A stretch of DNA of 64,000 nucleotides, from the NCBI RefSeq assembly GCF_018614035.1, contig NZ_JAGGPA010000042.1, positions 1 to 64,000 of the forward strand, in the 5' to 3' direction. The first letter of the stretch is position 1. Each line of letters opens with the position of its first letter. This stretch comes from Streptomyces sp. ISL-96 (lineage in GTDB: Bacteria > Actinomycetota > Actinomycetes > Streptomycetales > Streptomycetaceae). The position numbers and the translations under genes were made by a program. Shown one piece after another: positions 34,289 to 43,207 of the stretch. The notes below the pieces were generated by a model. The model saw nothing but the letters and a program-made list of their open reading frames with translations. It was not told where the DNA came from and ran no database searches.

Positions 34289-35896
34289 CTATACGGGCGG
34301 GTTGCCGTGCTTGCGCTCCGGCAGGGGCGCGTGCTTGGCACGCAGCATGGCGAGTGAGCGGATGAGGATCCGGCGGGTGTCGGCCGGGTCGATGACGTCG
34401 TCAACCAGCCCGCGCTCTGCCGCGTAGTAGGGGTGCATCAGCTCGGAGCGGTACTCCTCGATGAGCCGGGTGCGCGTGGTTTCGGGGTCCGGTGACGCGG
34501 CGATCTCGCGGCGGAAGACGACGTTTGCGGCGCCTTCCGCGCCCATCACCGCGATCTCGTTCGATGGCCAGGCGAAGGAGAGATCGGAGCCGATCGAGCG
34601 CGAGTCCAGGACGATGTACGCACCGCCATAGGCCTTGCGCAGGATCACCTGGATGCGTGGCACCGTCGCGTTGCAGTACGCGTACAGCAGCTTCGCACCG
34701 TGGCGGATGATGCCGCCGTGCTCCTGGTCGCGGCCCGGGAGGAAGCCCGGCACGTCGACCAGCGTGACGAGCGGGATGGAGAACGCGTCGCAGGTCTGCA
34801 CGAAGCGCGCGGCCTTCTCGCTCGCGGAGATGTCGAGCACGCCGGCGTAGGACGACGGCTGGTTGGCCACGATGCCGACCACCTGTCCGTCCAGCCGGGC
34901 CAGCGCGCACACCACATTGGCGGCCTATTGCGCGTGCACCTCGGTGTAGTCGCCGTCGTCGGTGATCTCGGTGATCACGTCCTTGACGTCGTAGGACCGG
35001 GCGGGGTCGGCCGGTACCAGGTCGAGGAGGGCCTCGGTGCGGCGGTCTGCGGGGTCGTCGGTGCTCTCGTGGGGCGGGAGTTCGCGGTTGTTGGAAGGCA
35101 GCAGTGACAGCAGGTGGCGTACCTCCTCGAGGCAGGACTCCTCGTCATCGTGGACGAATGCTGCCACTCCTGTAGCAGTGGCGTGGATGTCGGCGCCGCC
35201 GAGGCCGTTGTGGTCGATCTTTTCGCCGGTGACGGCCTGCACCACATCGGGTCCTGTGATGAACATCTGCGAGGTGCCCCGCACCATGAAGACGAAGTCG
35301 GTGAGCGCGGGAGAGTAGGCCGCGCCGCCGGCGCAGGGGCCGAGCATCACGCTGATCTGCGGAATCACCCCGGAGCAGCGGGCGTTGCGGCGGAAGATAC
35401 CGCCGTATCCGGCGAGCGCGGTGACGCCTTCCTGGATCCGGGCCCCGGCACCGTCGCAGAGCGCCACCAGGGGTGCGCCGGCCGACTCGGCCAGGTCCAT
35501 CACCTTATGGATCTTCTCCGCGTGCGCCTCGCCGAGTGCTCCGCCGAAGATGCGGAAGTCATGGGCGTAGACGAAGACCGTACGGCCGTGCACCGTGCCC
35601 CAGCCGGTGACGACGCCGTCGGTGTACGGGCGTTTGAACTCCAGGCCGAAGCCGGTGGCCCGGTGCCGCCGCAACGGCTCCACCTCGGTGAATGAACCCA
35701 CGTCGAAGAGGAGGGCGATCCGCTCGTGGGCGGTCAGCTTGCCGCGGGCATGCTGGCGCTGGGTGGCTTTCTCGTCCGGGCCGCGCCGTGCCTCCTCGTG
35801 GCAGCTGCGCGATTCGGCGGTGCGCGTGGCAAGGTCCGGCCTTTCGGCGAGCTGGGGCAGCGGCGGACCGATGGACGGCTCTGCGGCGAGGGTCAT
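34289..35896 (-). pseudogene. Acyl-CoA carboxylase beta subunit interrupted by one in-frame TAG
   Basis: The carboxyltransferase beta subunit transfers CO2 from biotin to acetyl- or propionyl-CoA, giving malonyl- or methylmalonyl-CoA. Reading from ATG 35896 gives a full-length family match, but after residue 323 (DYTEVHAQ) the codon is TAG (34925-34927) and the same frame continues AANVVCALARLDGQVVG to the usual end, RKHGNPPV. The family normally has a large residue such as Phe or Trp there, so TGG to TAG is the simplest change. Downstream of the stop, GTG 34915 could restart translation, but half-proteins would probably not work. It may be a real pseudogene or a sequencing error. Confidence 0.85.
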
Positions 35897-36023
35897 GCCG
35901 GGTGCTCCTCGGAAGAGTTGACGGTGCACATCAGCATTCAGGGAACAGGCCCTCACCTTTACTTCTTCTACAAACGGCGTTCACGGCGGTCCCTAAGCGG
36001 AACGAGCCGAATCGAATGAACCG

Positions 36024-36056
36024 GTGTCAGGCTACTGCCAACGCAGCACCCTGACA
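36024..36056. promoter_or_regulatory. Inverted repeat between carboxylase and peptide gene
   Basis: GTGTCAGG at 36024-36031 and CCTGACAC at 36049-36056 are perfect complements with a 17-bp spacer. They lie in the 312-bp divergent gap 35897-36208, which holds no other gene. This is a candidate operator for the cluster regulator. Confidence 0.4.
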
Positions 36057-36208
36057 CACATTTCCCCTGGTGGGAGGTGTGGGAGCCCGACAAGAATCTC
36101 ATTCATCGGGAGGCGCCCACCGAAGGGTGTCGACTCAGTGATCGAATTCGGATGAATCCGCAGAAGCTAAATGGGGGGTGCTTCTTCATGAATCTAAGGA
36201 ATATGCAC

Positions 36209-36376
36209 ATGAGAATTGCCGTCGTGGTCGCCGCCGCCGCCGTGCTCGGCGGGACGGCCGCCACGACGGTTGCCCAAGCTGCGTCGGGGGGCATTGTGGC
36301 GACGCTGTCGGCGAGCGCGGAGGATCCGAGCTGGGACAGCCGCATGCTCCTGCCGGAGGACCCCAGCTGGGACTGA
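36209..36376 (+). CDS. Predicted secreted peptide with duplicated EDPSWD motif
   Basis: The 55-aa product begins MRIAVVVAAAAVLGGTAATT, a clear signal sequence with likely cleavage near AQA-A. It ends AEDPSWD-SRMLLP-EDPSWD with two copies of the hexapeptide, the last at the C-terminus. I start at ATG 36209 because AAGGA lies 8 nt upstream; in-frame ATGs at 36188 and 36203 would lengthen the N-terminus. A strong terminator follows 29 bp after the stop, so it is a separate small transcript just before the LuxR gene. I infer a signalling or leader peptide; nothing proves it. Confidence 0.7.
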   Translation: MRIAVVVAAAAVLGGTAATTVAQAASGGIVATLSASAEDPSWDSRMLLPEDPSWD

Positions 36377-36405
36377 ATGCACGATTTCGGCAAGCCGGTT
36401 TTCAC

Positions 36406-36441
36406 CAGTAAGCCCGCCCTCCTTGAGGGGCGGGCTTACTG
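36406..36441 (+). terminator. Strong terminator after the secreted-peptide gene
   Basis: A perfect 14-bp stem (CAGTAAGCCCGCCC at 36406-36419 against 36428-36441) with an 8-nt loop separates the peptide gene from the regulator gene 105 bp later. Confidence 0.85.
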
Positions 36442-36546
36442 CTGTCTATCCTCGCCCCACGCTGCGGCTGTCTGCGCGGTATTGTTGACGAGTCTCGCAC
36501 TCGGGCTTGCCGGGGGGCGGCCGCGGGACGCACTGGGGGGTAACGC

Positions 36547-37617
36547 ATGCTGGAACTGCTGGGATTGGGGACGTACCCGGCAGCGCTCTACCGCACCGTA
36601 CTGGCCCACCCCGGAGCCTCGGTCGAGGACCTGGTCGAGTACCTGCACTGGCCCATCGAGCGAGTCCGTTCCGCCCTCGACGAATGCGTACGACTGTCGC
36701 TGATCAGACCCACCTGGGAGGCTCCGGGAAGTCTGAGACCCGTCCATCCGGATATCGGATTGCAGGCGCTGCTGTTGCGTCAGGAAGCCGAGATTCTGGA
36801 GCGGCAGAAACAGTTGGCTGAGGCACGTATCGACGTCGCCCGGCTCGTGGACGAATATTCGGGGCAGCAGCGGGACTTGCGGCACAGCGAGATCGAACGC
36901 CTCGACGGTATCGAGGAAATCCGGGACCGCATCGAAGAACTCACTCATTCCTGCAAGTCCGCGCTGATGGCGTTTCACCCCGGAGGCGGCCAGTCCGCAT
37001 CGAGCCGGGCCGCCGGCCGGCCGCTGAGCGAGGTACTCGGGGACCGCGGTGTCGTGATGCACACCGTCTATCTCGACAGCATCTACAACGACCCGGAATC
37101 CGTGGACTACGCGCGCTGGCTGGTGCGTTCCGGCAACCATGTGCGGACCGCGGCCTCGCTGCCCTGCCGACTGATCATTTTTGACCGGGAGTACGCCATC
37201 GTCCCGGTCGACCCGGACGCCTCCGCGTCCGGCGCCATGGTGTTCCACAGCGCGGGAATCCTCGCCAGCCTCTGTGAACTCTTCGATCACGTGTGGGAGA
37301 AGGCCGTGCCGCTCACCGGCGGCAAGCGGGTGCGCCAGCCCGTGGACGAGGAGGAGCTCACCAGCCAGGAGACTGCCGTTCTGCGGTTGCTCGGTGAGGG
37401 CTTCACCGACGAAGTCGTCGCCCGCAAGCTGGGCGTCTCGGTCCGTACGGGACGACGGATCACCGCGGATCTGATGGGGCGACTCGGCGCGAAGAGCCGG
37501 TTCCAGGCCGGTATGCGCGCCGTCGAGTCCGGCTGGCTCGGCGAGGAACAGGACGCGGGGCAGGACCGGGAACAGAACGAGGAGCCTGGCCCCGAGCTGC
37601 GGGAACCGTCCGTATAG
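36547..37617 (+). CDS. LuxR-type transcriptional regulator with TrmB-like N-terminus
   Basis: The 356-aa regulator has an N-terminal winged-helix/TrmB-like segment (ASVEDLVEYLHWPIERVRSA, about residues 20-60) and a coiled coil (about 85-130). A central domain (about 140-265) is of the phospholipase-D-like type seen in this regulator class, and a C-terminal LuxR helix-turn-helix follows (LTSQETAVLRLLGEGFTDEV, about 278-330). It has no receiver or ATPase domain. Its position at the head of the biosynthetic operon suggests a cluster-specific regulator, and a perfect inverted repeat just after it is a possible target. Confidence 0.85.
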   Translation: MLELLGLGTYPAALYRTVLAHPGASVEDLVEYLHWPIERVRSALDECVRLSLIRPTWEAPGSLRPVHPDIGLQALLLRQEAEILERQKQLAEARIDVARLVDEYSGQQRDLRHSEIERLDGIEEIRDRIEELTHSCKSALMAFHPGGGQSASSRAAGRPLSEVLGDRGVVMHTVYLDSIYNDPESVDYARWLVRSGNHVRTAASLPCRLIIFDREYAIVPVDPDASASGAMVFHSAGILASLCELFDHVWEKAVPLTGGKRVRQPVDEEELTSQETAVLRLLGEGFTDEVVARKLGVSVRTGRRITADLMGRLGAKSRFQAGMRAVESGWLGEEQDAGQDREQNEEPGPELREPSV

Positions 37618-37663
37618 AGATGGCATAGCCCCCCGCTTCAACATCGACTCACCGAACAGACGG

Positions 37664-37683
37664 CCGGAGTCGCACGACTCCGG
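37664..37683. promoter_or_regulatory. Inverted repeat before the biosynthetic operon
   Basis: CCGGAGTCG (37664-37672) and CGACTCCGG (37675-37683) are perfect 9-bp arms with a 2-bp spacer, 28 bp before the first carrier-protein gene and 46 bp after the regulator gene. It could be the regulator's operator or a short terminator; the tiny loop favours the operator reading. Confidence 0.45.
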
Positions 37684-37711
37684 ATCATCACCGATCTCTC
37701 AGGGAGTCGAC

Positions 37712-37975
37712 ATGACCAAAGTGACCGCAGGCCTGGATGCCGCTCGTAAGCAGGAGATCAAGGAGATCGTCTGCGACATCCTCGAGATCGACGAGGACGA
37801 GGTCAGCGAGACCAGCCTGTTCAAGGAGGATCACGACGCCGACTCTCTGCGCGCCATCGAGATCCTCGCTGCCCTGGAGCGCACCCAGCACGTCACGATC
37901 GACCAGGCCGAGCTGAGCCGCATGGTCAACCTCACCGGCGTCTACACCGTGGTCGACGAGGCCTCCCGCAACTGA
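37712..37975 (+). CDS. Acyl carrier protein 1
   Basis: An 87-aa type II carrier protein. The phosphopantetheine serine lies in HDADSLRAIEIL, slightly different from the canonical DSL environment but intact. AGGGAG precedes ATG 37712. As first gene of the operon, next to two ketosynthases, it is probably a chain-elongation carrier of the polyketide system. Confidence 0.9.
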   Translation: MTKVTAGLDAARKQEIKEIVCDILEIDEDEVSETSLFKEDHDADSLRAIEILAALERTQHVTIDQAELSRMVNLTGVYTVVDEASRN

Positions 37976-38012
37976 CCGGTGCCCCGATGAGTCAGCCAGA
38001 GGGTGAGCTTCG

Positions 38013-39293
38013 ATGAACACAGATTTGCCAGGCACCGGCGTCGCGCCCCGCAGGGTGGTCGTCACCGGTCTCGGCGTCATCACCAGCATCGGGATCGGTA
38101 TCGAGGGGTTCACCGCCGGACTCCGCGAAGGGCGCGGCGGAGTCAAGCCGATCACCGCGTTCGACACCACCGGATTCGATTACGCCAACGGGTGCGAGGT
38201 CACCGACTTCGACCCGGCGCGCTGGATCCACCGGCTGGACCCCGACGAGCTCGGCCGGGCCAGCCAGTTCTCCGTCGCCGCCACCCGCATGGCCATCGAG
38301 GACGCGGGTCTGACCGTGGACGATGTGCGGGCCCGCCGTTCCCTGGTGTCCGTGGGCACCACGGACGGCGAGTCCCGCGACCTCGACCAGTTGGTCGAGA
38401 CCGGCCTGGAGACCGGCCCCGAAGGATACGACCCGGTCATCGCCGGCCGTGTGCCGGCCGGCCGGCTCTCCTCCGGCATCGTCCGCGAGTTCGCTCTGGA
38501 GGACGTCGAGGCCGTGACCATCCCGACCGCCTGCGCGGCGGGCAACTACGCCGTCGGATACGGGTACGACGCCCTGCGCAGCGGCGATGTGGAGCTCGCC
38601 CTGGTCGGCGGCGCGGACGCGCTGTGCCGGAAGACCTTCACCGGCTTCTACCGGCTGGGCACCATCGCCCCGGAGGTCTGCCAGCCCTTCGACAAGGACC
38701 GCAAGGGCATCCTCACCGGCGAAGGCGCGGGCATCCTCCTCCTGGAGAGCCTGGACTCCGCGCTCGCCCGCGGCGCCCGGATCTACGCCGAAGTGCTGGG
38801 TTACGGGCTCGCCTGCGACGCCCTGCACCCGGTCGCCCCCGACCGGGACAGCATCGCCCGTACGATCGAGATCGCCCACCGCAACGCGGGCGTGACCCCC
38901 GACCAGATCGACTTCGTCTCCGCGCACGGCACCGGCACCAAGGCCAACGACATCACCGAGGCCGGGGCCATCCGCCAGATATTCGGCGCCGACACCATGC
39001 CGCGGACCGTCTCCATCAAGTCGATGATCGGCCACAGCATGGGGGCCGCCAGCGCGGTCGCCGCCGCGGCCTGCGCCGTCGCCCTCACCGAGGGCTTCAT
39101 CCCGCCGACCGTCAACCACCACGAAACCGATCCCGAGTGCGGCGTGGACTGCGTCCCGAACGAGGCCCGCACCGCTGAACTCGACATCGTCCAGAACAAC
39201 GCCCTGGCCTTCGGTGGCAACAACGCCGTGGTCGTCCTGGGCAGGTACCGGCCGGAGCGCCGCCGGGCCGAGCGGGACCGGAGCGTGGCATGA
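38013..39293 (+). CDS. Ketosynthase 1 (FabF-like, complete triad)
   Basis: The 426-aa beta-ketoacyl-ACP synthase condenses malonyl-ACP with an acyl chain. The catalytic triad is complete: C174 in PTACAAGNYAV, H305 in HGTGTKAND, H341 in SMIGHSMGAAS. FGGNNAVVV near the end is the normal KS C-terminal motif. Its stop overlaps the next KS by 4 bp. The partner is not obvious: it could act as a homodimer or pair with a Cys-less KS-like protein of the cluster. Confidence 0.92.
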   Translation: MNTDLPGTGVAPRRVVVTGLGVITSIGIGIEGFTAGLREGRGGVKPITAFDTTGFDYANGCEVTDFDPARWIHRLDPDELGRASQFSVAATRMAIEDAGLTVDDVRARRSLVSVGTTDGESRDLDQLVETGLETGPEGYDPVIAGRVPAGRLSSGIVREFALEDVEAVTIPTACAAGNYAVGYGYDALRSGDVELALVGGADALCRKTFTGFYRLGTIAPEVCQPFDKDRKGILTGEGAGILLLESLDSALARGARIYAEVLGYGLACDALHPVAPDRDSIARTIEIAHRNAGVTPDQIDFVSAHGTGTKANDITEAGAIRQIFGADTMPRTVSIKSMIGHSMGAASAVAAAACAVALTEGFIPPTVNHHETDPECGVDCVPNEARTAELDIVQNNALAFGGNNAVVVLGRYRPERRRAERDRSVA

Positions 39294-40459
39294 GCTGGAT
39301 CGTGACCGGGATGGGTGCGATCGCCAGCATCGGCGCAAGCACCACCGAGATATACGAATCGCTGGTCGCCGGCCGCAGCGGTCTGGCCGGGCTCCGCGGC
39401 TACGACCGCGCCAAGTTCCGCGCCCAGGTCGCCTACGAGATCGACGACCGGCCGGCGCCGGGCGTCGACGAGCCGCTGCGCGCCACCCGCTGGCTGGAGC
39501 AGGCCGTCGCCGCCGCGGCGGTGGACGCCGGGCTCGGTGACGACCTGTCCCGTACTCCGGTACTGATCGGCACGACCCTGCGCGAACTGCGCTCCGTCGA
39601 GTTGTCCTGGCGTGACTCCGTTCCGGTCGAGGTCTCGGATCTGCACTTCGGCACGATGCTGAAGGCGCGCTTCGGCGCCGCCGACACGCACACCGTCGCC
39701 AATGCCTGTTCGGCCTCGCTCTACACGCTCGCGCTCGCCGCCGACATGCTCGACCTCGGCCACGCGGAGACGGTCGTGGTCGCCGGCGTCGACACCATCT
39801 CGGAGAGCACGTACGGACTGCTCGACCGCTGCTACCCCGAAGCCCCCGACCGGGTACGGCCCTTCGACCGGGCCCGGCGCGGGATGCTGCAGGGCGAGGG
39901 CGCCGTCGCCATCGTGCTACGCAGGGAGGCGGACGGTCCGGGACCCGCGACCACCGTGCACGCCAGAGTGCGGAGCGTGGCCGTCAACTGCGACGCCCAC
40001 CACCCCTCCGCGCCCGAGCCGAAGAGCATCACCGCGGTGGTGCGCGAGGCGCACCAGCGGGCCGGGGTCCGCTCCGGCGACATCGACCTGGTGATGCTGC
40101 ACGGCACCGGCACACCGCTCAACGACGAGGCGGAATCGGAGGCACTGGGCGCGGTCTTCGCGGGCGTCGAGCCGTCCCCGTACATGACCGCGATCAAGTC
40201 GATGACCGGACACACCGCGGGGGCGTCCGGGCTGCACAGCCTGGTCGCCGCCGTCGATGTGATGCGGCGCGGCAGTGTGCCACCGGTCGTCGGACTCGAC
40301 GACCCGGTGGAGTCGGTGGCCGGATTCCGGCTGGTACGCGGTGAGGCGGCGCGACCCGATGAGCCGATGCGGCTCGCGCAGATCGACTCCTTCGGTTTCG
40401 GCGGGCTCAACGCCGTCGCGGTCATCGAGCGGTACGAGACAGCAGGGGAGGGACAGTGA
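39290..40459 (+). CDS. Ketosynthase 2 (complete triad)
   Basis: The 389-aa KS has C140 in VANACSASLYTL, H271 in MLHGTGTPLND, and H308 in SMTGHTAGASG, so it should be catalytic. It is more divergent from FabF than the preceding gene. ATG 39290 overlaps ketosynthase 1. The following, overlapping gene is a Cys-less KS-like protein, so these two probably form a KS/chain-length-factor type heterodimer. Confidence 0.9.
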   Translation: MSWIVTGMGAIASIGASTTEIYESLVAGRSGLAGLRGYDRAKFRAQVAYEIDDRPAPGVDEPLRATRWLEQAVAAAAVDAGLGDDLSRTPVLIGTTLRELRSVELSWRDSVPVEVSDLHFGTMLKARFGAADTHTVANACSASLYTLALAADMLDLGHAETVVVAGVDTISESTYGLLDRCYPEAPDRVRPFDRARRGMLQGEGAVAIVLRREADGPGPATTVHARVRSVAVNCDAHHPSAPEPKSITAVVREAHQRAGVRSGDIDLVMLHGTGTPLNDEAESEALGAVFAGVEPSPYMTAIKSMTGHTAGASGLHSLVAAVDVMRRGSVPPVVGLDDPVESVAGFRLVRGEAARPDEPMRLAQIDSFGFGGLNAVAVIERYETAGEGQ

Positions 40460-41460
40460 ACACCGTACGCATCGTGGTCACCGGACTCGGTGCGGCGGTC
40501 CGCGGCCTCCACGCCCCCGAGGAGCTGCTGAAGCCGTCGGCGGCCGGCGGGCCGGGAACGGATCCGGTCGGGCGGCTCACCGGACGCGGGCTGCGCTACC
40601 GCGACCGTGCCACCAAGCTCGCCATGGTTGCCGGGCGCGATGCGCTCGCCTCGGCCGGCCTGACCGGCGCGGACGGCGGGCTGACCGTGCCCAGCCAGTC
40701 CGTCGGCACCGTGGTCAGCACCAATTTCGGCAACGTCGACACGGTCTGCGAGACGGTCGAGACCATCGCCCGCGAAAGCTATCTGGGCACCAGCCCCATG
40801 CTGCTGCCGGCCACCTCCAGCAATGTGGTCGCCTCCTGGCTCGCCATCACGCACTCACTGCGCGGGGCCAATCTGACGCTGTGCAACGGCCGTACCTCCG
40901 GGCTCGACGCGGTCAACTGGGCCCGGCTGCTGGTGGGTTCCGGCCGGGTCGAGCGGGTGCTGGTGGCCGGAGTGGAGCCCGACAACCCCGCGGTGCGCCA
41001 TCTCGCCCCGGAACAGACCGAGTTCTTCGACGGTGCGGCTGCCCTGGTCGTGGAGTCCGTCGAGTCCGCGGCCTCGCGCGGGGTGCGGCCGCTTGCCGAA
41101 CTCGGACCCTATGCGCGGCGGGCCGGGCATGCCGGCGCCGTCGCGGACGTACGGGAACAAGATCCCCGCACCATCGGGCTGTGGTGCGTGCCCGAGCATC
41201 CCGAAGGCATCGGGGCCCCGGCCCCCACGCTCGGCGCCGGTGCGGGTACGGCGCAGGTGCACGATCTGTCGCAGCTGTTCGGACCCAGCTCGGGCGCGCT
41301 CGGCGTGCTGCAGTGCGTGGCCGCCACCGCCTGGCTGGATTCCGCGGACAGCTCCGGGCGGGACGCCGGCTCCGTGGTGCTCGCCACCGCCGGAACCGGC
41401 GACGCGGGCCAGGACGACGCCGCTGCCGCGCTGATCCTCGCACCGGCGGGGAGCGCGTGA
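40456..41460 (+). CDS. Ketosynthase-like protein A (Cys-less, chain-length-factor type)
   Basis: This 334-aa protein keeps the thiolase fold signature (TLCNGRTSGLDAVNWARLLV and VLVAGVEPD), but Arg146 stands where the active Cys should be and there is no HGTGT motif. It is also about 60-90 residues shorter than a normal KS. It resembles the shortened KS-like partners in aryl-polyene and ishigamide-type systems. It is probably a structural or chain-length partner of ketosynthase 2, with which it overlaps (GTGA). Confidence 0.83.
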   Translation: MNTVRIVVTGLGAAVRGLHAPEELLKPSAAGGPGTDPVGRLTGRGLRYRDRATKLAMVAGRDALASAGLTGADGGLTVPSQSVGTVVSTNFGNVDTVCETVETIARESYLGTSPMLLPATSSNVVASWLAITHSLRGANLTLCNGRTSGLDAVNWARLLVGSGRVERVLVAGVEPDNPAVRHLAPEQTEFFDGAAALVVESVESAASRGVRPLAELGPYARRAGHAGAVADVREQDPRTIGLWCVPEHPEGIGAPAPTLGAGAGTAQVHDLSQLFGPSSGALGVLQCVAATAWLDSADSSGRDAGSVVLATAGTGDAGQDDAAAALILAPAGSA

Positions 41461-42251
41461 TGGACAGTGTCCCGGTACGGCTGCGCAGGGCCGCGCGCGC
41501 CACGGACCGCCGTCCCGTGCGGGTGCTGATGCTCCACGGACTGGCCGGATCCACCGCCGTCTGGCGGCGCTTCACCGAACTGGCCGCCGACGAACTGGAA
41601 CTGTGGGAGGCCGCACTCCCGTGGGCCGCCGACGGCGACACCCGCTGGAGCCACGACCCGGACCCGGTGGCCCTGGTGGCGCAGGCGCTGGCCGGAGTGC
41701 CGGACGGTGTCGATCTGCTGATCGCGCACTCCTTCGCCGCCAATGCCGCACTTGAGCTGCTCGCCGGCCGTCCGGCCCCGCGGCCGGGCGCCGCGGTGCT
41801 GGTGTCTCCGTTCCACCGCAGGTCGCCCGAGGACTTCGACTGGGACACCGCCACGTATTACCTGGGCGGCTTCCAGCGCATTGTCGACGAGGGGCTGCGG
41901 GTCGGATCCGACGGCAGGCTTCCCACCGAACTGCGCGCGGCGATGGCCCTGCGGGTACGGGACCGGATCGGCCCGTACGGCTGGATGCGGTTCTTCGACG
42001 CCTATCTGCGCAGCCCCTTCCTGGACACCGCCGCCATCGGTCTGCCCGCGCTGGTCCTGACCGGTGAGCACGATTTCGCGGCACCGCCCGACGACGCCCG
42101 CGCGCTGGCCGGGGCGCTGCCGGACGCCCAGCTGCGGGTGTTCGAGGAGTCCGGGCACTTCCCGATGGCCGAGCAGCCCGAGTTGTTCGCCGAGAGCGTG
42201 CGCTCTTTCCTTCCCGCCCTTCATTCCTCCTACGTACCGGAGTCGACGTGA
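41460..42251 (+). CDS. Alpha/beta hydrolase, probable thioesterase
   Basis: The 263-aa protein has the oxyanion-hole strand LMLHGLAGSTAVWRRF, a nucleophile elbow IAHSFAAN (Ser within AHSFA instead of the canonical G-x-S-x-G), acid LTGEHDFAAPP and His in ESGHFPMAEQP, so the triad is complete. The role is probably hydrolytic release or editing of acyl chains from the carrier protein. The start overlaps the preceding stop (TGATG). Confidence 0.82.
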   Translation: MDSVPVRLRRAARATDRRPVRVLMLHGLAGSTAVWRRFTELAADELELWEAALPWAADGDTRWSHDPDPVALVAQALAGVPDGVDLLIAHSFAANAALELLAGRPAPRPGAAVLVSPFHRRSPEDFDWDTATYYLGGFQRIVDEGLRVGSDGRLPTELRAAMALRVRDRIGPYGWMRFFDAYLRSPFLDTAAIGLPALVLTGEHDFAAPPDDARALAGALPDAQLRVFEESGHFPMAEQPELFAESVRSFLPALHSSYVPEST

Positions 42252-43207
42252 GCACGAACAATCCCGCCCTCAGCCTCCAGGAGCCGAGCACCCTGGAGAT
42301 ACGCCCCCGCTACGAGGGCTCCAACATCTGCACCTGGATCGGCTTCAAGCACGTCAACTACCTCGTCGAGGAAGCCGTGCTGAACCATCTGAGACAAGGC
42401 GGCCTGCTGCCGGGCACGGTCTATGAGACGTACGGACTGTGCACCGACATCGTCGACATCGACACCCGCATCCTGCACGCCTTCCACATCGACGACGTCG
42501 CCGTCGCCGAGGTCCGGCCGCACCGCAGGGCCAAGGACGGCGAGCTGCTGCTCTCCGTGGTGCTGCACGTCCAGCGCGAGACCCTGCTCAAGGCGGTCAC
42601 CTCCACCGTCCGCGTACAGCTGCGTCTGGACCCGCGCGGTGGCGGCGCCGAGCCGGTGCCCGCGCAGCTGGCACCGTACGCCGTCGAGCGGCTGGCCGCC
42701 GTCCCCGGCTGGGAGCCGGAGCCGCCCGAGGCCAACGCGGACTCCGCGGACCTGGTGAAAGAGCTGACGGCGGGGCGCAACGCCCACGCCTGGAGGTTCC
42801 GGATCCCGTACTGGTACTGCCACTTCACCGAGCGCATGCAGATGTCCGGCTATCTGCGGCTGATGGAGGAGGCCAAGGACCGGCTCGTCGCCGACCGCGG
42901 CGTCTCCATCAAGACACTGCTCGACGAGCAGAACTGGATCCCCGTCGTCCCGCATTCGCGCATCACTGTCCTCGACGAGGCCCGGATGGAGGAGGACCTG
43001 TACGTCGTCTTCACCGTCGAGGACGTCTTCAAGGGCTTCACCTACACCTCGCGGATGGACACCTACGTGGTGCGCGACGGGGCCCTGCTGCAGACCGCGA
43101 CCGGGCGGATCACGCACGGCTACGCGGTGATCGAGAACCGCCGTGACTGGAGTCTGGTCTCCTTCGACGACCGCATGAACGCGGCACTTGAGGGTCAGTC
43201 GGCATGA
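42248..43207 (+). CDS. Double hot-dog acyl-ACP thioesterase-like protein
   Basis: The 319-aa product appears to hold two hot-dog domains, about residues 15-130 (TWIGFKHVNYLVEEAVLNHL) and 170-310 (YCHFTERMQMSGYLRLMEEA). The second half is similar in layout to YbgC/4HBT thioesterases, though the usual catalytic Asp is not at its canonical place. A thioesterase, dehydratase or acyl-binding role is possible. It starts at GTG 42248 and overlaps both neighbours by 4 bp. Confidence 0.65.
   Translation: MSTNNPALSLQEPSTLEIRPRYEGSNICTWIGFKHVNYLVEEAVLNHLRQGGLLPGTVYETYGLCTDIVDIDTRILHAFHIDDVAVAEVRPHRRAKDGELLLSVVLHVQRETLLKAVTSTVRVQLRLDPRGGGAEPVPAQLAPYAVERLAAVPGWEPEPPEANADSADLVKELTAGRNAHAWRFRIPYWYCHFTERMQMSGYLRLMEEAKDRLVADRGVSIKTLLDEQNWIPVVPHSRITVLDEARMEEDLYVVFTVEDVFKGFTYTSRMDTYVVRDGALLQTATGRITHGYAVIENRRDWSLVSFDDRMNAALEGQSA

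Noticed and set aside
34289..35896. A frameshift as cause of the split carboxylase beta gene
   Set aside because: Both halves are in the same reading frame, 347 codons apart from end to end, and join cleanly across one TAG. A nonsense change explains it, not an indel.
36406..36441. Possible CRISPR or attenuator repeats near the peptide gene
   Set aside because: There is only one hairpin with a perfect stem and no repeated spacer structure; it is a simple terminator.
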